From Eulemur rufifrons (Eukaryota > Chordata > Mammalia > Primates > Lemuridae), in NCBI RefSeq assembly GCF_041146395.1, contig NC_091010.1, positions 53,030,001 through 53,094,000 of the forward strand: a DNA stretch of 64,000 nt, in the 5' to 3' direction. Position 1 is the first letter of the stretch, and every line of letters begins with the position of its first letter. The notes beneath the pieces are model-generated. The model was not told the DNA's origin, made no database searches, and saw only the letters and a program-made list of their open reading frames with translations. The translations under genes and the position numbers were made by a program. Positions 21,385 through 33,364 of this stretch are shown here, piece by piece.

Positions 21385-22115
21385 TGGTGGGTTTTTTTTT
21401 TTTCCCCCGGAACAAAATAAGACAAAATAAAACTTCATTGCTGACTCTTGGTGGTTGAGAACAAATTTATAGACAATCTTGATACTTATCCTTCATTTAA
21501 TGAAAAACAAAAATCAATAATATAGCACCGGTCAACTTGGAACCTGAGCATGAAATAGTACAACCTCATGAAGTGTTAAAACATATGTAGAAGCGGGGAA
21601 AATGAATACCACGTTTTAATTGTAGCTTTTGGCTTGGAACTGATAAGATATATTTTTCTCCCACCAGGAAAGGCTTTCATTTCATACCTGTTTTGTAGAG
21701 CTGGCAATAATTCTAAAGGAGATTGCAAAGACTGTGACTTACTTTGTCAATTTCATAACTGCTCTTGGATCTGAGGAACAGAAGTTCAAGGCTCCTTTTA
21801 GAGCTCACTAGTTTGGTGTTGATTTTCTAATTTATTTATTCATAAGTTATAACTTTCCATTTATAAGTGGTATTTGCAATGGCCTAAAGCACATCTTTGC
21901 TTCTAAACCTGCCAGGGCTGCATTTTATCACTCTGCAGTCTCTGGGAAAAGAGTTCAAACTGGTTCTGTTGAGCTACAGCAAAGGACAGCTCTGGATATG
22001 GATGTTTTGAGGGAAAGGTAGAAGGTATTTTTAGTTAATATATTAAAATGAAAACCATTTACCTTGAATATTTTGTTTATTTATATTCCATTTAAAACTT
22101 CCACTGCAGTTGGTA
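21385..22115. other. Unassigned non-coding stretch
   Basis: No gene or recognisable repeat after the L1 tail. Confidence 0.45.
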
Positions 22116-22119
22116 CACA

Positions 22120-22300
22120 CTGGGCCAGTGGTTCTCACTTATATGTGTGCCATGATCCATGTGGGAATTTTGTTCAAAACTCAATTTCCCAGGCCCCAAC
22201 TCCAGACCTTTTTCAATGAGTCTGAAATCAGGTCCAGGAATTTCAGTATTTAACAAGCATCTAAAGTGAGTCTGCTGGGCTGGAAAACATGCTAAGTAAT
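22120..22300 (+). mobile_element. MER5A-like DNA transposon remnant
   Basis: 'ccagtggttctcacttatat' at the left end matches the MER5A terminal inverted repeat. 'tcccaggccccaactccaga', 'caatgagtctgaaatcaggt' and 'tttaacaagcatctaaagtg' follow in the MER5A order. This is a non-autonomous hAT-Charlie element and codes for nothing. Confidence 0.85.
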
Positions 22301-22304
22301 AACA

Positions 22305-22915
22305 CATTAATCAAAACTCTCTGACTGATTTATTAATATTCTGTGTATGACTTGTTGGTCAATTCTTATTCCTTTCTTCCACTGACCCTAATTCCCATTT
22401 TAACTCCCTAAACCTGCTCTTAGTCCATTTGGGATAGTTAAGCTGGACACTACTGTAAAAGTCCCCCTATAAGAATAAAAACACCTGTCTCTGGTTCTCC
22501 TACTACTTAAGTGACAGTGGTAGAACAAGTAACAGACATAGACTCAAAAAAAGAAACATTATGATCTTGTTTCGTCATCCCAACAACTTGAGAAGGTCTA
22601 TATTACAGCCTATCACAAACCCCCTTTAATAGCTGAGAAAACTAGTGTTTAGAGAAGTCAAGGAACCGCACCAATGTCAGAGAGGGGAGTGGAAAACTTA
22701 GGAAGAGCATAAGGTTTGGATTCTATTATATGTGGTTGTTTCTCGAGAGATCAGTGATCACTGAGAAGCTGACTATGCTAAATCACATGCCCTTGGGGAA
22801 AAAATAACAAAAAAAAAGAAACAAAAAGTTAGAATTTGTCACCAAAGACAGTGGGAAAGCCATTCTGATGTAAGGCATGAAAGCATCAAGGTGAAAACAT
22901 GAGGATCTAGTTTCT
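22305..22915. other. Unassigned, with a MIR-like piece
   Basis: A weak antisense MIR relic at 22590-22690 ('tttaatagctgagaaaacta'). Otherwise nothing recognised. Confidence 0.45.
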
Positions 22916-22918
22916 CCT

Positions 22919-22943
22919 TTACCCATAGTCCGGCTATGTGGGA

Positions 22944-22984
<41 letters not shown>

Positions 22985-23720
22985 GCGACTACCAGAAAAG
23001 GAAATTAGAGTCTTCTCTATGCAGAGAACAGCTGAGTCAGTGCTGATCAAAGGCTGACATCAAACATGCGGCCTCAATAATTAAACCTGCTATCTGTAAA
23101 CCCTCATTAGCAAGCAGGAAGGATGATTATGAATTCCTCAGGTCACACGTATTAACTCTACATCATCCTAATTTCCAGGGCTCAGTCACTTTCTACCATA
23201 TCCTTTTGCTGCTTTTCAAAATCAATTTGCAGTTTAATGTTGTGGGGTCTGCCAAAGAAGTTAGATTCTGTCACTGAAGTTGCAAGTAAAAGTCCTTAGT
23301 ATGTGGTTTCATTTTTACCCATATCAAGCTATGTGGGAGAAATGGTCTGGTCTAGGGATGTGTTTTTGTGTTTGTACATATATGTGTGTTCATGTAATAA
23401 AATTCCAGGAGAGAAGATAAACCTCATCTCTGTGCAAAGAACAAGTTGAGTGGGTGGTGACCAGAGGCTAACATCAAACATATGGTCTTGAACATGAAAC
23501 CTGCTCTCTGTAAACCCCTTTTCCACAGGAGGAAGCTTCATTATGAGTTTCTCAGGCCATGTGTGTTAGCTGCATGTTGTTCTCATTTCTAAGCCTCAGT
23601 CACTTTCCAAACACCCTTCCCTTGCCGTCTCAAATTTAATTTTCAATTTAACGCTATGGGGTCTGCCAAATATGGGGTCTTCTGTGGCCTCAGTAACATG
23701 GAAAAATGTAAAGCATTTCG
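22919..23720 (+). repeat. Diverged tandem duplication, two units of about 400 bp
   Basis: Unit A (about 22919-23312) and unit B (about 23315-23720) share an ordered series of blocks: 'ggctatgtgggaga' versus 'agctatgtgggaga', 'aggctgacatcaaacat' versus 'aggctaacatcaaacat', 'ctgtaaaccc', 'attatgaattcctcagg' versus 'attatgagtttctcagg', 'ctcagtcactttc' and 'ggggtctgccaaa'. The spacing is roughly constant at about 396 bases. The units differ at many sites, so the duplication is old. I do not recognise the unit as a known repeat. Confidence 0.88.
22947..22982 (+). repeat. (GT)n microsatellite inside unit A of the duplication
   Basis: About 18 GT units. The same position in unit B (about 23350-23395) is only a degenerate TG-rich sequence, so the repeat expanded after duplication. 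Confidence 0.95.
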
Positions 23721-23724
23721 TGTA

Positions 23725-25100
23725 GGAAACTTACTCCTCAAATACAAGCAGTATTAAGCCATCAGAATGAAAGAAAGTCACATTTCATAAATTTAAAGTT
23801 TAATCTATATGTAAATTGAGCCAACATTCTTAAAAGAATAATAATTTATGAATATTGATGTTTACACTGCTTGGAAATTTTTTATTAGGTTAAGTAATGA
23901 TCTAGATACAAACAACATTCCTGTATTTTACAAAAACAGGTGTTTGGTTGTCTGTAAAGATACAGAAGAGAGACTAATCTCTTACTTTCAGGGATACAAA
24001 ACCACTGAAACCTTTCCTGAGCTATCAGAGAGCTGTGATGCCAAACAGAAAGCTACCAATTTTCACTAATTTATATTATATTTTTACTTGGAAAAATGTA
24101 AGATTCCTCCAAGTGCACACTTTTTCTAATCACGATACCCTAAATAAAAATAAAAACTGAAAACAACCAGAAACAACTGAAATATTGAGATTTTTCAGAC
24201 ATAGAGTTATGTTCCCAGAACCAAGCAAAAGATCTTTTTATTCACTGTCTCATAAGAGTCCAGCACATTGATTGTGATGGAGTTACCCATTTCATCAATA
24301 GGCTTCTGATAAATATTGTTTAGAGGAAAAGTCTTGTGTTTAAGAGAAGCTATCAGGGGAACACCAACTGCCATAACAAGTAATTTCCAATAGTTCCCTA
24401 ACATAGTATATTAGAAGCTTTTCCCTCATTTGTGTGAGCCTTTTTCTCATTCATGTAACAACAGACTGTCCTCCTGTCATCAGTCCCTTGTTTTGATTCG
24501 TTCTATCTTGTGGCTACGGCACCCCCTAGTGCTTGCTGTTCTAGGCTTCCTGAGCCAAAGGGGAGAAACGGGTGGAAGGGACAGGACTGCTTCTCAGAAG
24601 CCGCCATCCAGAAGGGACAGACATCACTTCCACTCACGTTCACTGGTGAGCGCTACTCACATGCTTATACCTGATTCTCAGTGTGCTTCCCGCATGGCCA
24701 CACACTTCCCAGCAAAGTAATGTCACTGTGAAAGGGGACTGCACATTTTGATGGGCGTCCAGACCTGACAACATGAATCACAAGATCTTGTCTAATATAA
24801 CTACTTTCAAGCCTGGTAGTGGATCAGCATCTTCAGAACCTGGAAAGTTTATTCAAAACCACAGATTTCCTGTCCTCTAATTGAATGCTGTGATTTTCTA
24901 GGTGTGATAGGGTCCAGAATTGTCCTACCCAGAACCACTGAATTCTAATTCATCATCTCTCTCCAGTCTGAAACATAACCAAATCCACACTGAAATGTCC
25001 ACTTTATTCCGTAACTTGATGTCTACATCAAAAGCCTGAGTGAGGTCCATGCATCTACATTTTTAAAAAATTTCTTGGAAAACAATAATGGCTAGCCTAG
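23725..25100. other. Mostly unassigned; possible MER5-like scrap
   Basis: A MER5-type piece may lie at about 24805-24895 ('agtggatcagcatcttcaga', 'aaagtttattcaaaaccaca'). The frames at 23848-24069 and 24430-24720 have no domain features. A T/TTTG-rich run follows at 25105-25135. Confidence 0.4.
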
Positions 25101-25119
25101 CCGTTTTTTTTTTTTGTTT

Positions 25120-25465
25120 GTTTGTTTGTTTTTTCTGTTTATTAAGTGCCACTAAGTGTTCTAAAACCTCTATATAAGTTAACTTAGTTGGTTTATTTCA
25201 TGATTTTCTTATATAATCCCTGAGAAACCCACTCAGGCAGGTATTATGATGTCCTTTTTACAGAGAAAAATGGAGGCGCAGGAGCATCAAATTGCTCGAA
25301 TTCATTCTAGAAAATGTCAGAGCTGATTCAAACCAGAGCAGATGGACTCTAGAGTCTTCATCTTCCTCAACACACTGTACCCAGGTGATTCTGAGGCATA
25401 TTAAAGCCTGAAAACCGGGCTTCTGATATAAGTAGTTCAAGAAACACTTTGAGAAACAGTGAAAT
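25120..25465 (-). mobile_element. Antisense MIR followed by a MER5-like fragment
   Basis: 'ttattaagtgccactaagtg', 'gtattatgatgtccttttta' and 'cagagaaaaatggaggcgca' give a reverse MIR (25135-25330). 'cccaggtgattctgaggcat' and 'cactttgagaaacagtg' (25379-25462) match the end of MER5A. Confidence 0.65.
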
Positions 25466-25689
25466 AATTTTTTTTAAATGTTCCTTATTTTGACTTTCAA
25501 ACATATCGTCAAAGTAGATATCTGCTCTGAACTCGGAATATGCACATTCAAATATCTTTTCCACATGTCATAATTCAACTCTTCATGGCCCAGAACAAAT
25601 GCAGAAAATTCCCTGCTAATTTCTCTTCCTCCAGCGCTCTCTGCCTCAAGAAAGCATGCCTCCTTTCACACAGCTGAGCAAGTCTGGAC

Positions 25690-26115
25690 ACCTGGAAATC
25701 ATCCCCATATGTCCCTTTCCCTCATTGCCACCCTTTGCTGACAGCACGAGTGACACCCATCACTCTCACCGGCTACATCTCTCACTGACCCCATTCTCCC
25801 CTTCTGCAGTCCACACTGTCACCACCTCCCCGGGACTTTGGCAATAGTCTGGCATCTTTTCTCCCACTCATCCTCCCCTGCACACTGTGGCAAGAGTAAT
25901 CTTTTCAAAACATAATGGATGAAGCCCCAGATGCTTAATATTTTCTAGAAAACTCTGCATGTGCCACCCTTAGTGCACTCTGCGTGGGTCTCAGCTCAGA
26001 CCACTGTGTCCCAGCCCTTGTGCTCCAGGCATGTCAACCTGCCTTTGGTGCTTCTAACTCCTTATGTTCCTTTTTCATGGGTCCCTCCAGCTGGCATGCT
26101 CCCCTCAGAGGAGCA
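25690..26115 (+). mobile_element. L2 LINE fragment
   Basis: 'gtggcaagagtaatcttttc' with 'aaaacataatggatgaagcc' and later 'ccagctggcatgctcccctc' follow the L2 3' order (consensus blocks 'agagtgatctttctaaaaca' and a 'tgcctggaacgctcttcccc'-type end). Strongly diverged; the overlapping frames here are chance. Confidence 0.6.
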
Positions 26116-26119
26116 TTGC

Positions 26120-29100
26120 ATAAATTACTGGATAACTTCAGGCTCAGTTGTCTCATCTATAAAATGGGAACAAAACACTAGATCAGTTGTTAAAACTATG
26201 AAATAAATTGTTATATGTCCAATACATTTTAGTGTTCCTATATTATGTTCAAATCTTTTTAGATAGCTTCTCATAATCTTCATATTTAAACATATTAAAT
26301 GATATATTTCTTTTCACCCTTTGGCTAGCTGCAGTTTCACAGAATCTCAAGGTTAGATATGTCCTTCAAGAAATTTATCTTATTTCAGAAATTCATTAAA
26401 ATAAAATCGTTACATACACTGCTGTGACGAATTCTCCCTGCAGTTCTTACTTACTGTCTAGTTAACGATATCCTTTAGAATGTGGCATCCTTTTCAAATG
26501 TAGGTGTTGGATGGCTATAATTTTGAAAATTACTACTTTGCTCTATAATCCATTTAATGAGTTAGTAAAAACAATTAATGGAATTTACATACTTACTTGG
26601 CTCTGACAGGGAGAAAAAAAGAGAAGATTCCAAATAAATGAGCAAGTAAAGGAGCATTAATTAGCCTGTAATTTGTAATAGCAGAGTTCAGTGCTCAATA
26701 CTTTGAAATTAATTGAACTTTTATGTTGATGTATACGGTGAAAGCATAGCCAAGTTCTTATTGAGATAAGATGACTATTACCCTAATAACAACTCTCGAG
26801 AATACTGACTGTTGAAGGAACAGATACATATTACACAAGGGATATCAGTAGTATGATCCAGCAAGAAGAAAAGACGTTATAGTATTACTAATATATACAT
26901 GTGATAGATGGAAGGGCAGTGAGATTCCAGAGAATGTCAACAGAAATGAGGGCCCAACAACACATACTGTTACTGCATTATTTATCTTAAGTCTAGATTT
27001 GTTACAAATTTTATCAACATGTTAGTCATGTTATGTTTAAGGAAATAAATAATTATTTGAAATAGGAACTGGAGAGCCCTTGGCATGCAATGAATACATT
27101 TGGAAACACATCTTTAAGAAATTGGATGATAATTATTAATATTTAAACTGCACATTCTGGAGCATAGTGAATTCCTTTTGGGTGCAGATGGTGGGCTTAT
27201 AATTGTCGGCTGTGCTCATTATAAATAGTTCAAGCCAGTTAACGTTGTAGTTTAGCGGGAGGGGTAGATGAACTGACAAAAGGGAAGGTTTTGAGCAGCA
27301 AGAGTGGGCCTCAGCCACATCTATGCAGGGGCAAGGGCAGGGCCTGGGCTTGGCTCAGGCAAACATGTCCATCCCAGCCCTGCTTCTTGCTGGACATACA
27401 CATTTGGAAGGGTATTCAACCTTGAGAAACCTTGGTTTCCTCATTTACAAATTGGAGATGCTAATACCAGGCTTACAGGAATTCTGTGAGAATTACACAG
27501 GGTGATTATGTGACACTGTAGAAGCAGGATTCAAACTGCAGCAATCTGAATCCAGAATCCCCACTTTAATGGGGTGAAGCTAAAACCACCCTTATCCTAT
27601 TCCTATGGGATTCTAATGCACAAAATGTTGGTTTGGGTGCACAGTGAATACATTGTAGTTATTGATATATAAATTAAATATAGATTTGGATTTTGTAATA
27701 TTTGATAAAATGTTACAAATTAGTCAAGATGCTAAATGCCTGACTTTGGCCTAACAGGGCTCATGTGGAGACTACAGTCAGCCTGGGAGGATGGTCAGCG
27801 AGCAGGTGAGCCATGTGGGTGGCAGGCAGGAGTGAGTACAGCGAGGCAGGCGTGGGGTCCCTGTGGGGTCCCTGTCCCTTGACTGCTGCATCCTTCACCA
27901 GCAATGGGCAGCCTCTCCAACTAGCACTTTTATGGGGAGTCCCTGCCTCTCACCCCTGCCAGGTGTGTCCTGTCCCTTGTGATAGAGTTCACTCTCCTTC
28001 TCTTGCAGATCTCAGAAGGAAAGGGTGTGTCAGAAGTTTACCTTCCTTCTCATAGAAAGGTGACAATCTTGTGCCTACAGAAAGTTTTGGTAAACAAATA
28101 AAATCCTATCTTGAATGCACTAAAGAAGATCACTATTGCAAAACTTCCTCCAATAAAACTTTCATGACGTAACATATTGTTTATTACAAAATACAAAGGG
28201 ACTCTTCAGGGGAAGAGGAATTGAAAGACCTGGATACTCTTTTTTAATTATTTCATTTTGTTTATTCAATAATTATTTTTTAGCACCTACTCTGTGCCAG
28301 GCTCTGAAGACATAAGAATGACCATGTCACGTCCTCTCACTGCCACACAGAGGCCACCCATGGAGTGAACAGAGACAGCCCTCGGACTTGTAGGTGTCCT
28401 GAAATATATTAGGTGATGGAACTGAAGCCTGAAGAAGGGCTCTTAGTGGACCAGGGGCAGAAGTGAAAAGACTGAAGTGCTCAACTTTATCCAGACGAGG
28501 GAAGATCAGAAGCAATTTTACACAAGAGCAGTGGTTGCTCTGAACTTTGCAGAGTATATATTTTCTGGGACAGCAGAAAAGAAGCAGAATGTCAGACTAT
28601 AGAAGCTGCATAGGCAGCGGGTCTTAAAATAGCCAGGAAGTTCCTTATCCTTTCTAATCCTCAGTTTCCCCCTTAATAGATGAGAAAATATGACACAGCG
28701 GCCAAGAATTAGTTCTATTTCTCATGGCAGATAAAAAAGCTCTACCACCCACTATCTGGGTGAATTTGCACAAATGAATCCTCTAAGCTTCAGTTTCTAC
28801 ATTTGTTTTTAAACTTTCTTCCTGTCTTTTTCCTTCCCTTCCTTCCCTTTTAGGTTGGCAGCATGTAGACTGAGGGGATGGGAGGGATTGCAGAAGCAAT
28901 AGTGTCATGGGGGGGGGTCCTGAGAAGGCGGCAGGAGGAATGGAGAGGTGAATGGGCGGGGCCCTCAGGATGAGCAGGCAGAAGTATGCCGGCTGCCCAG
29001 GAGACAAGGACAATTGGAACTGGAAGCATCACTGGGAATTTATCAGGGAAGGAGAGAGAGAGATTGAAGAGGGAGAGATTGCGAGCAAACATTGGCAAAC

Positions 29101-29225
29101 AAACAATTTAGAAATTCTGGATCAAGGGGATAGGTACATGGCTTGTTTGCATTCTTTTTGTAACTTCCTTATTAGTTTGGATTTATTTAGAATAATATTG
29201 GGAGAATATGGATGCAGAATATTCT
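26120..29225. other. Long stretch, mostly unassigned, with small MIR/L2 scraps
   Basis: Scraps seen: sense MIR at about 27415-27510 ('ggtttcctcatttacaaatt'), antisense MIR/L2-like at about 28262-28320 ('agcacctactctgtgccagg'), and a MIR-like piece at 28640-28695. A 10-base G-run sits at about 28909-28918. The interval 26600-26730 has homeodomain-type AATTA/TAATT motifs and no simple repeats. No gene recognised. Confidence 0.5.
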
Positions 29226-29229
29226 TTCA

Positions 29230-29530
29230 ACTTTTCCATAAGTATAAAGTTATTTTGTATAAATTTTAAAAATTGCATTTGCCCCGATGTACCTCCATGC
29301 CTGTCTGAATTCTCTCTACAGCACTCTTTGTTGTCTTATATAGCATGTAATGCTTTAATTAATTTCTTTCTGCTTTCCTTCACTAGAATGTATGTTTGCA
29401 AGGCTAGGGACTTCTTTTTGCTATTTTGTTGGCAACTGTGTTGTACCCCCAGCAATTTGGACAGAGCTTCCCAATAATGGGCATTTTAAAAAGCTTTTGA
29501 GTGAATGAATGATTGCATGAATGAATGAAT
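29230..29530 (+). mobile_element. L2 LINE 3' end, sense
   Basis: 'ttcactagaatgtatgtttg', 'caaggctagggacttctttt', 'tgtaccc' with 'ccagcaatttggacagagct', and a TGAA-repeat end (29500-29536) match the L2 3' terminus. L2 elements end in such short repeats. Confidence 0.82.
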
Positions 29531-29539
29531 AAGTGAATC

Positions 29540-29640
29540 TATAATAAGGTGATAATAAGGAGATTGGCAAAAGTTTACATTATTTGTACATGTGAAGCAC
29601 TTGGCACAGTGCTCAATAAATATTAGGTATTTTTACTAAG
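29540..29640 (+). mobile_element. MIR 3' part, sense
   Basis: 'gtgaagcacttggcacagtg' and 'ctcaataaatattaggtatt' match the MIR tail. Confidence 0.65.
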
Positions 29641-29747
29641 TAGTTTGGTATGGCTACAGTTTCCATTGTGCAGCGGTAAGAGATTAGACTGAGGCCAGAG
29701 ACAAGGCCCACATCAGGAAAGAACTCACAACCACTAAGGAGAGTCTT

Positions 29748-30152
29748 AGTCAGACTTCTTTCAATAAATGTCCCCAAATTCATTGTTGAAGTCCTAATCC
29801 TTGGTACCTCAGGATGTGACGTTACTTAGAGACAGGGTTTTTACGGAGATAATCGAATTCTAATGACACCATATGTGCGCCCTAATCCAATATGACTGGT
29901 ATCCTTATTAAAAAGGGGATATTTGGAAATGGACTCATACAGGGAGAACACCACGTGAGCATGAAGAAGACACCTATAGGCCAAAGAGAAAGACCTGGAA
30001 CAGATGCTCCTCTCACAGCTCGCAGAAGGAATCGACCCCCGGAAAACCTTGGTTTCAGACTCTTGCCACGGAAACTGCCAGACAATATATTTCTGTTGTT
30101 TATGCCACCAAGTTTGTGGCGCTTTGTTATGGCACCCCAGGAAAGCAATACA
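29748..30152 (+). mobile_element. MLT1-like (MaLR) LTR, sense
   Basis: 'aaattcattgttgaagtcct', 'gtacctcaggatgtgacgtt', 'cgccctaatccaatatgact' and 'ggtatccttattaaaaaggg', then 'tttctgttgtttatgccacc' and 'gtggcgctttgttatggca' are the ordered blocks of a common placental LTR-like repeat. Family assignment is from memory. The three overlapping open frames here (both strands) are products of the repeat. Confidence 0.75.
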
Positions 30153-30154
30153 AT

Positions 30155-31935
30155 CCCCCTGGAAGTCGTTTGGAGATGAAAGGGGCAGTGAATGACTAAA
30201 GCAGGACAAGCTACTTAATCCTTCTGAACCCCAGTTTTCTCACATACAAAATGGAGATAATACCCACTCAGCAAGACTCATTATCCCATACGAAAGGAAA
30301 AATGTCAAAATGTGTAAGAAAGAGGATGATAAGTATAAAGGACTATGAAGATTAAGGCACAGTGTGGTAAATACACAGGAGTTCTCTTAGATTTATTCAA
30401 TCTTCTTAGAATATTCATCACAAGTAAGGCTCTCTGATCCAAAGGAAAACACTGTCAATAGCAAATTACTACCCGTATTCTAAGGAGAAGTTCCCTCCTG
30501 GGAATCATTTCCAATTGTTAATGGACCCATGTACAGAATGTGATGTGGGCAAAGAATGATATCTCTGTGGGCAAAATGGCATTTACCTTCCACAGAACAA
30601 TTGAAACATGAAAAAAAGTATACCCTGAAAAATTACTGTCGGTAAAAGTGGGGGCCAGCCATCTTGCAGAATGGTGGACACAGGTGATTGAAGGGTCAGT
30701 GGATGAATGAAACTGCCTGAGGGAGACAAGATGCTGGAGACCACCCTGTTGGCCCTCAAGTTGAGGGCCTGAGACCCTATGAATTCAATCATTTTGGGGA
30801 ATTGAATGGATGTGACACTTGCAGCCTGAGGTAGCTCCAACAGATCAGTACTTTAATCTCCATTTTTTAAATTAAACTAATGGAAAAAGGTCCCTTTCCC
30901 AAATCTATTAGCACTTTATAAGTAAGTCTTTAATGGAAACTCAATAGCTGAATACTCTCATCTTTTAAGGAAACTGAATTGTTGACAGTTCACTTTAGGT
31001 TGAGAGGTGTTAGCCTTCCCCCTTGCAAAGCTGAGAACTTTGAAATTCCTAAAATAGGAGTGTTTGATGTGTGTCGATCTTGTATAGGATAATGCAAGGC
31101 CATGCCTTCAGGAAAAGATCTAGGCTGTGAAAGGGTCACAGGTAAGAGGAAGCGGACGTACCCTGTGGCCGCTCTGCACAAACCAAGTCCAGGGATGGCA
31201 GGTAAAAAAAAAAGAAGAGCCACTTGGGTAACAAAGTGGCAACCTCCAAAGGATCCAGGTCCTGTGCCCACTACTGCCCAGGAGAAATGAACACTTGTCT
31301 TAGGCAGAACTGGATGTGGAGAGACAGGGGCCTCAATGTGTGTTTTGAAGCCAGAAAGAGAGTCAGTCAGATCCTTACCTGGATCTTTATCTTACCTGAG
31401 GCATGCAAGTTGTCAAGGATCCCAATAAGGGGGCAATATGATATAATGAGGAAAATATACAGACTTAGGCTCCAATCGTAGATGTACCACTTTCTTAAAG
31501 CTATTTTAATTTGGAGAAGTTACATGGCATATATGACTCAGTTTTTATTTAAGTATTTGTTTACTTATTGTTATTCAAGTATTGTGAAGCTTTTTGTGGA
31601 GACCTGGAAACACAGAAAGGGATATGTTGTAAGTGGCTGCCTACAGATGGCTTTCAATATTTTGATATAATTTCTTCCAGTTATTACACTGCATAAACAT
31701 ATTATGAAAAATTACAATCACATGTACAGAAGTGTGTGCATGTGTGATGTAGTCTCCTGATTTTTTTCCCACTGGATACTATACTATGACCTGCTTCATG
31801 TCATCCGATAGTCTTCTAGACTATAATCTGCAATAGTACAATGATCTATTACATGGATATACTATTATTTTTTAAAGAGATTAGTTTTTGTTAGACATTA
31901 AATTTAATTACTTTTATTTTACTTTAAATTTCTGT
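30155..31935. other. Mostly unassigned
   Basis: A sense MIR scrap lies at about 30205-30290 ('aatccttctgaaccccagtt', 'aatggagataatacccactc'). Several short overlapping frames between 30583 and 31670 on both strands lack domains. No gene recognised. Confidence 0.45.
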
Positions 31936-31980
31936 TTACTCTCCATCTCCTGCGGTGGTGGTGGGGAAGCTAATACCACC

Positions 31981-32005
31981 CACTGGAGGATTTGATGATC
32001 CAGTG
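31981..32005. repeat. Short perfect-arm hairpin
   Basis: The arms cactgga (31981-31987) and tccagtg (31999-32005) are reverse complements around an 11-base loop. It lies immediately 3' (on the minus strand) of the U6 fragment. Confidence 0.8.
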
Positions 32006-32009
32006 TATG

Positions 32010-32037
32010 TTAGTACATGTGCTTCCAAAGTGAGCAC
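32010..32037 (-). ncRNA. U6 snRNA-derived 5' fragment (pseudogene piece)
   Basis: On the minus strand these 28 bases match the first 28 nucleotides of U6 spliceosomal RNA at 24 positions ('gtgctcactttggaagcaca' then 'tgtactaa'). The differences are at nucleotides 7, 11, 14 and 22. The match stops after nucleotide 28, so the AUG-containing ACAGAG box and the rest of U6 are missing. It cannot give a functional U6. It is probably the 5' end of a chimeric or truncated retroposed U6 copy. Confidence 0.65.
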
Positions 32038-32394
32038 ACTATGGTGCATATTAAATAGAGGCCAGTGCATACAGTAGCAATTCCATTGATTGCTTTTCCT
32101 GTCTATAGTTTTACACCCGTCCCTTCTGTCCATTTTTAAGGGCATGCTTACTAACTCAATGGATACCCCTTTGTTTTTTCTTATGCCCAGTTTAGTGTCC
32201 AATGACTTATAATTAAAATAGCCCAGACACAGAGAGAGAATATGCCGCCTTACCACTGAGGGGATCAGCAGAAGCAAGAGAGAGAGAGAGCACTGAATTG
32301 AGGGGAAGGTCAGGTAAGGCATCCTGGAGGAGGTGGCATTCATAGCAGGGTGAGGCTTTCACACATAGATATCAGTGAAGAAATGCTCTAGGAA

Positions 32395-32595
32395 GAAAAA
32401 AACAGCATCAACAAAGGCACTGTGGTCATCAGTTGTAACAAATGTAGCACTCCAGTGGGGGATGTTGATGTGGGGGAGATTATGTGTGGGGAGTGGCAGG
32501 GGGTTTATGGGAACTCTCTGTACTTTCTGCTCAATTTTTCTACGAACCTATTTAATGTCTATTTAAAAGGGAAAAATACAATAACAATAAGGAAA
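32395..32595 (+). mobile_element. Old L1 3' end, sense
   Basis: 'agtggcagggggtttatggg', 'aactctctgtactttctgct', 'caatttttctacgaaccta' and an A-rich end match the terminal part of ancient L1M 3'UTRs. Confidence 0.65.
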
Positions 32596-32599
32596 ACTT

Positions 32600-33360
32600 C
32601 AGAGGCTGCAGGATTCAGACACTACTCAGAGGAAGTAAGAGTATAAGGATTTTTGAGAAGGGGAATAAAATTTTCAAGCTAAGAAAAGGCATGGCTTTTG
32701 GGAGACTTGTATGCATGCAAAAGGCAGAGATTGCAAGCATGGACAGAGAGGGTGGTGACAGCAGTAAGGTCACTGCAAGAATCTGAACAAAGGGGTAAAG
32801 TTTACCTATTTTACTGAATGACCTATGGGAGCCAAAGTCTTTCCTCCTCCACAATGGCCGTATCAAAGAGAACATCCACTGATTTTCTTTCTCATAGGAC
32901 TGGCTGCTCTGCAAAGATTCTCTTATTTCTTCAGCTAAAATTTTTTAAACTAGAAACTGCTGTCTTCCATATGAATCTACAATGGCTATTTTCCTCCAAG
33001 TAACAGCCTTGTAAAGACAGCTTGTCAATGGTTGCTTGATCAGACAGTGAAAGCACAGCAATTTTCAAAGTGTTACAACAAAGTGCAGTTTTTCACATGC
33101 TTCCCTACTCCAGGCCCCAATGTACCCTGTGCCGGATCTTGGCAACCTTATCTTCCCTACACAAACCATTTCTATTTCAACAGCCTCCCTAAGATCATGT
33201 TATTCAGTCTTCTGTTTTATGTGCTTTTATACTCAGTAAAATTATAATACTATGTGTATTTCTATACAGTTTGGTTTTTTTCAAGGTTTTGGAGATTTAG
33301 CTAAGTTTACATGTGTTATATTATTACATTTATTTTCACTGTCTTATAGTTTTTGATTTT
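32600..33360. other. Unassigned non-coding stretch
   Basis: No gene or recognisable repeat. The frames at 32615-32914 (minus) and 32818-33247 (plus) are short and featureless. Confidence 0.45.
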
Positions 33361-33364
33361 GTGA

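Noticed and set aside
29841..30209. Overlapping frames of 88-122 residues on both strands
   Set aside because: They fall inside the MLT1-like LTR and are translations of the repeat.
31936..32343. A 135-residue minus-strand open frame
   Set aside because: No domain, and it runs across the U6-derived fragment and hairpin, so it is unlikely to be a real exon.
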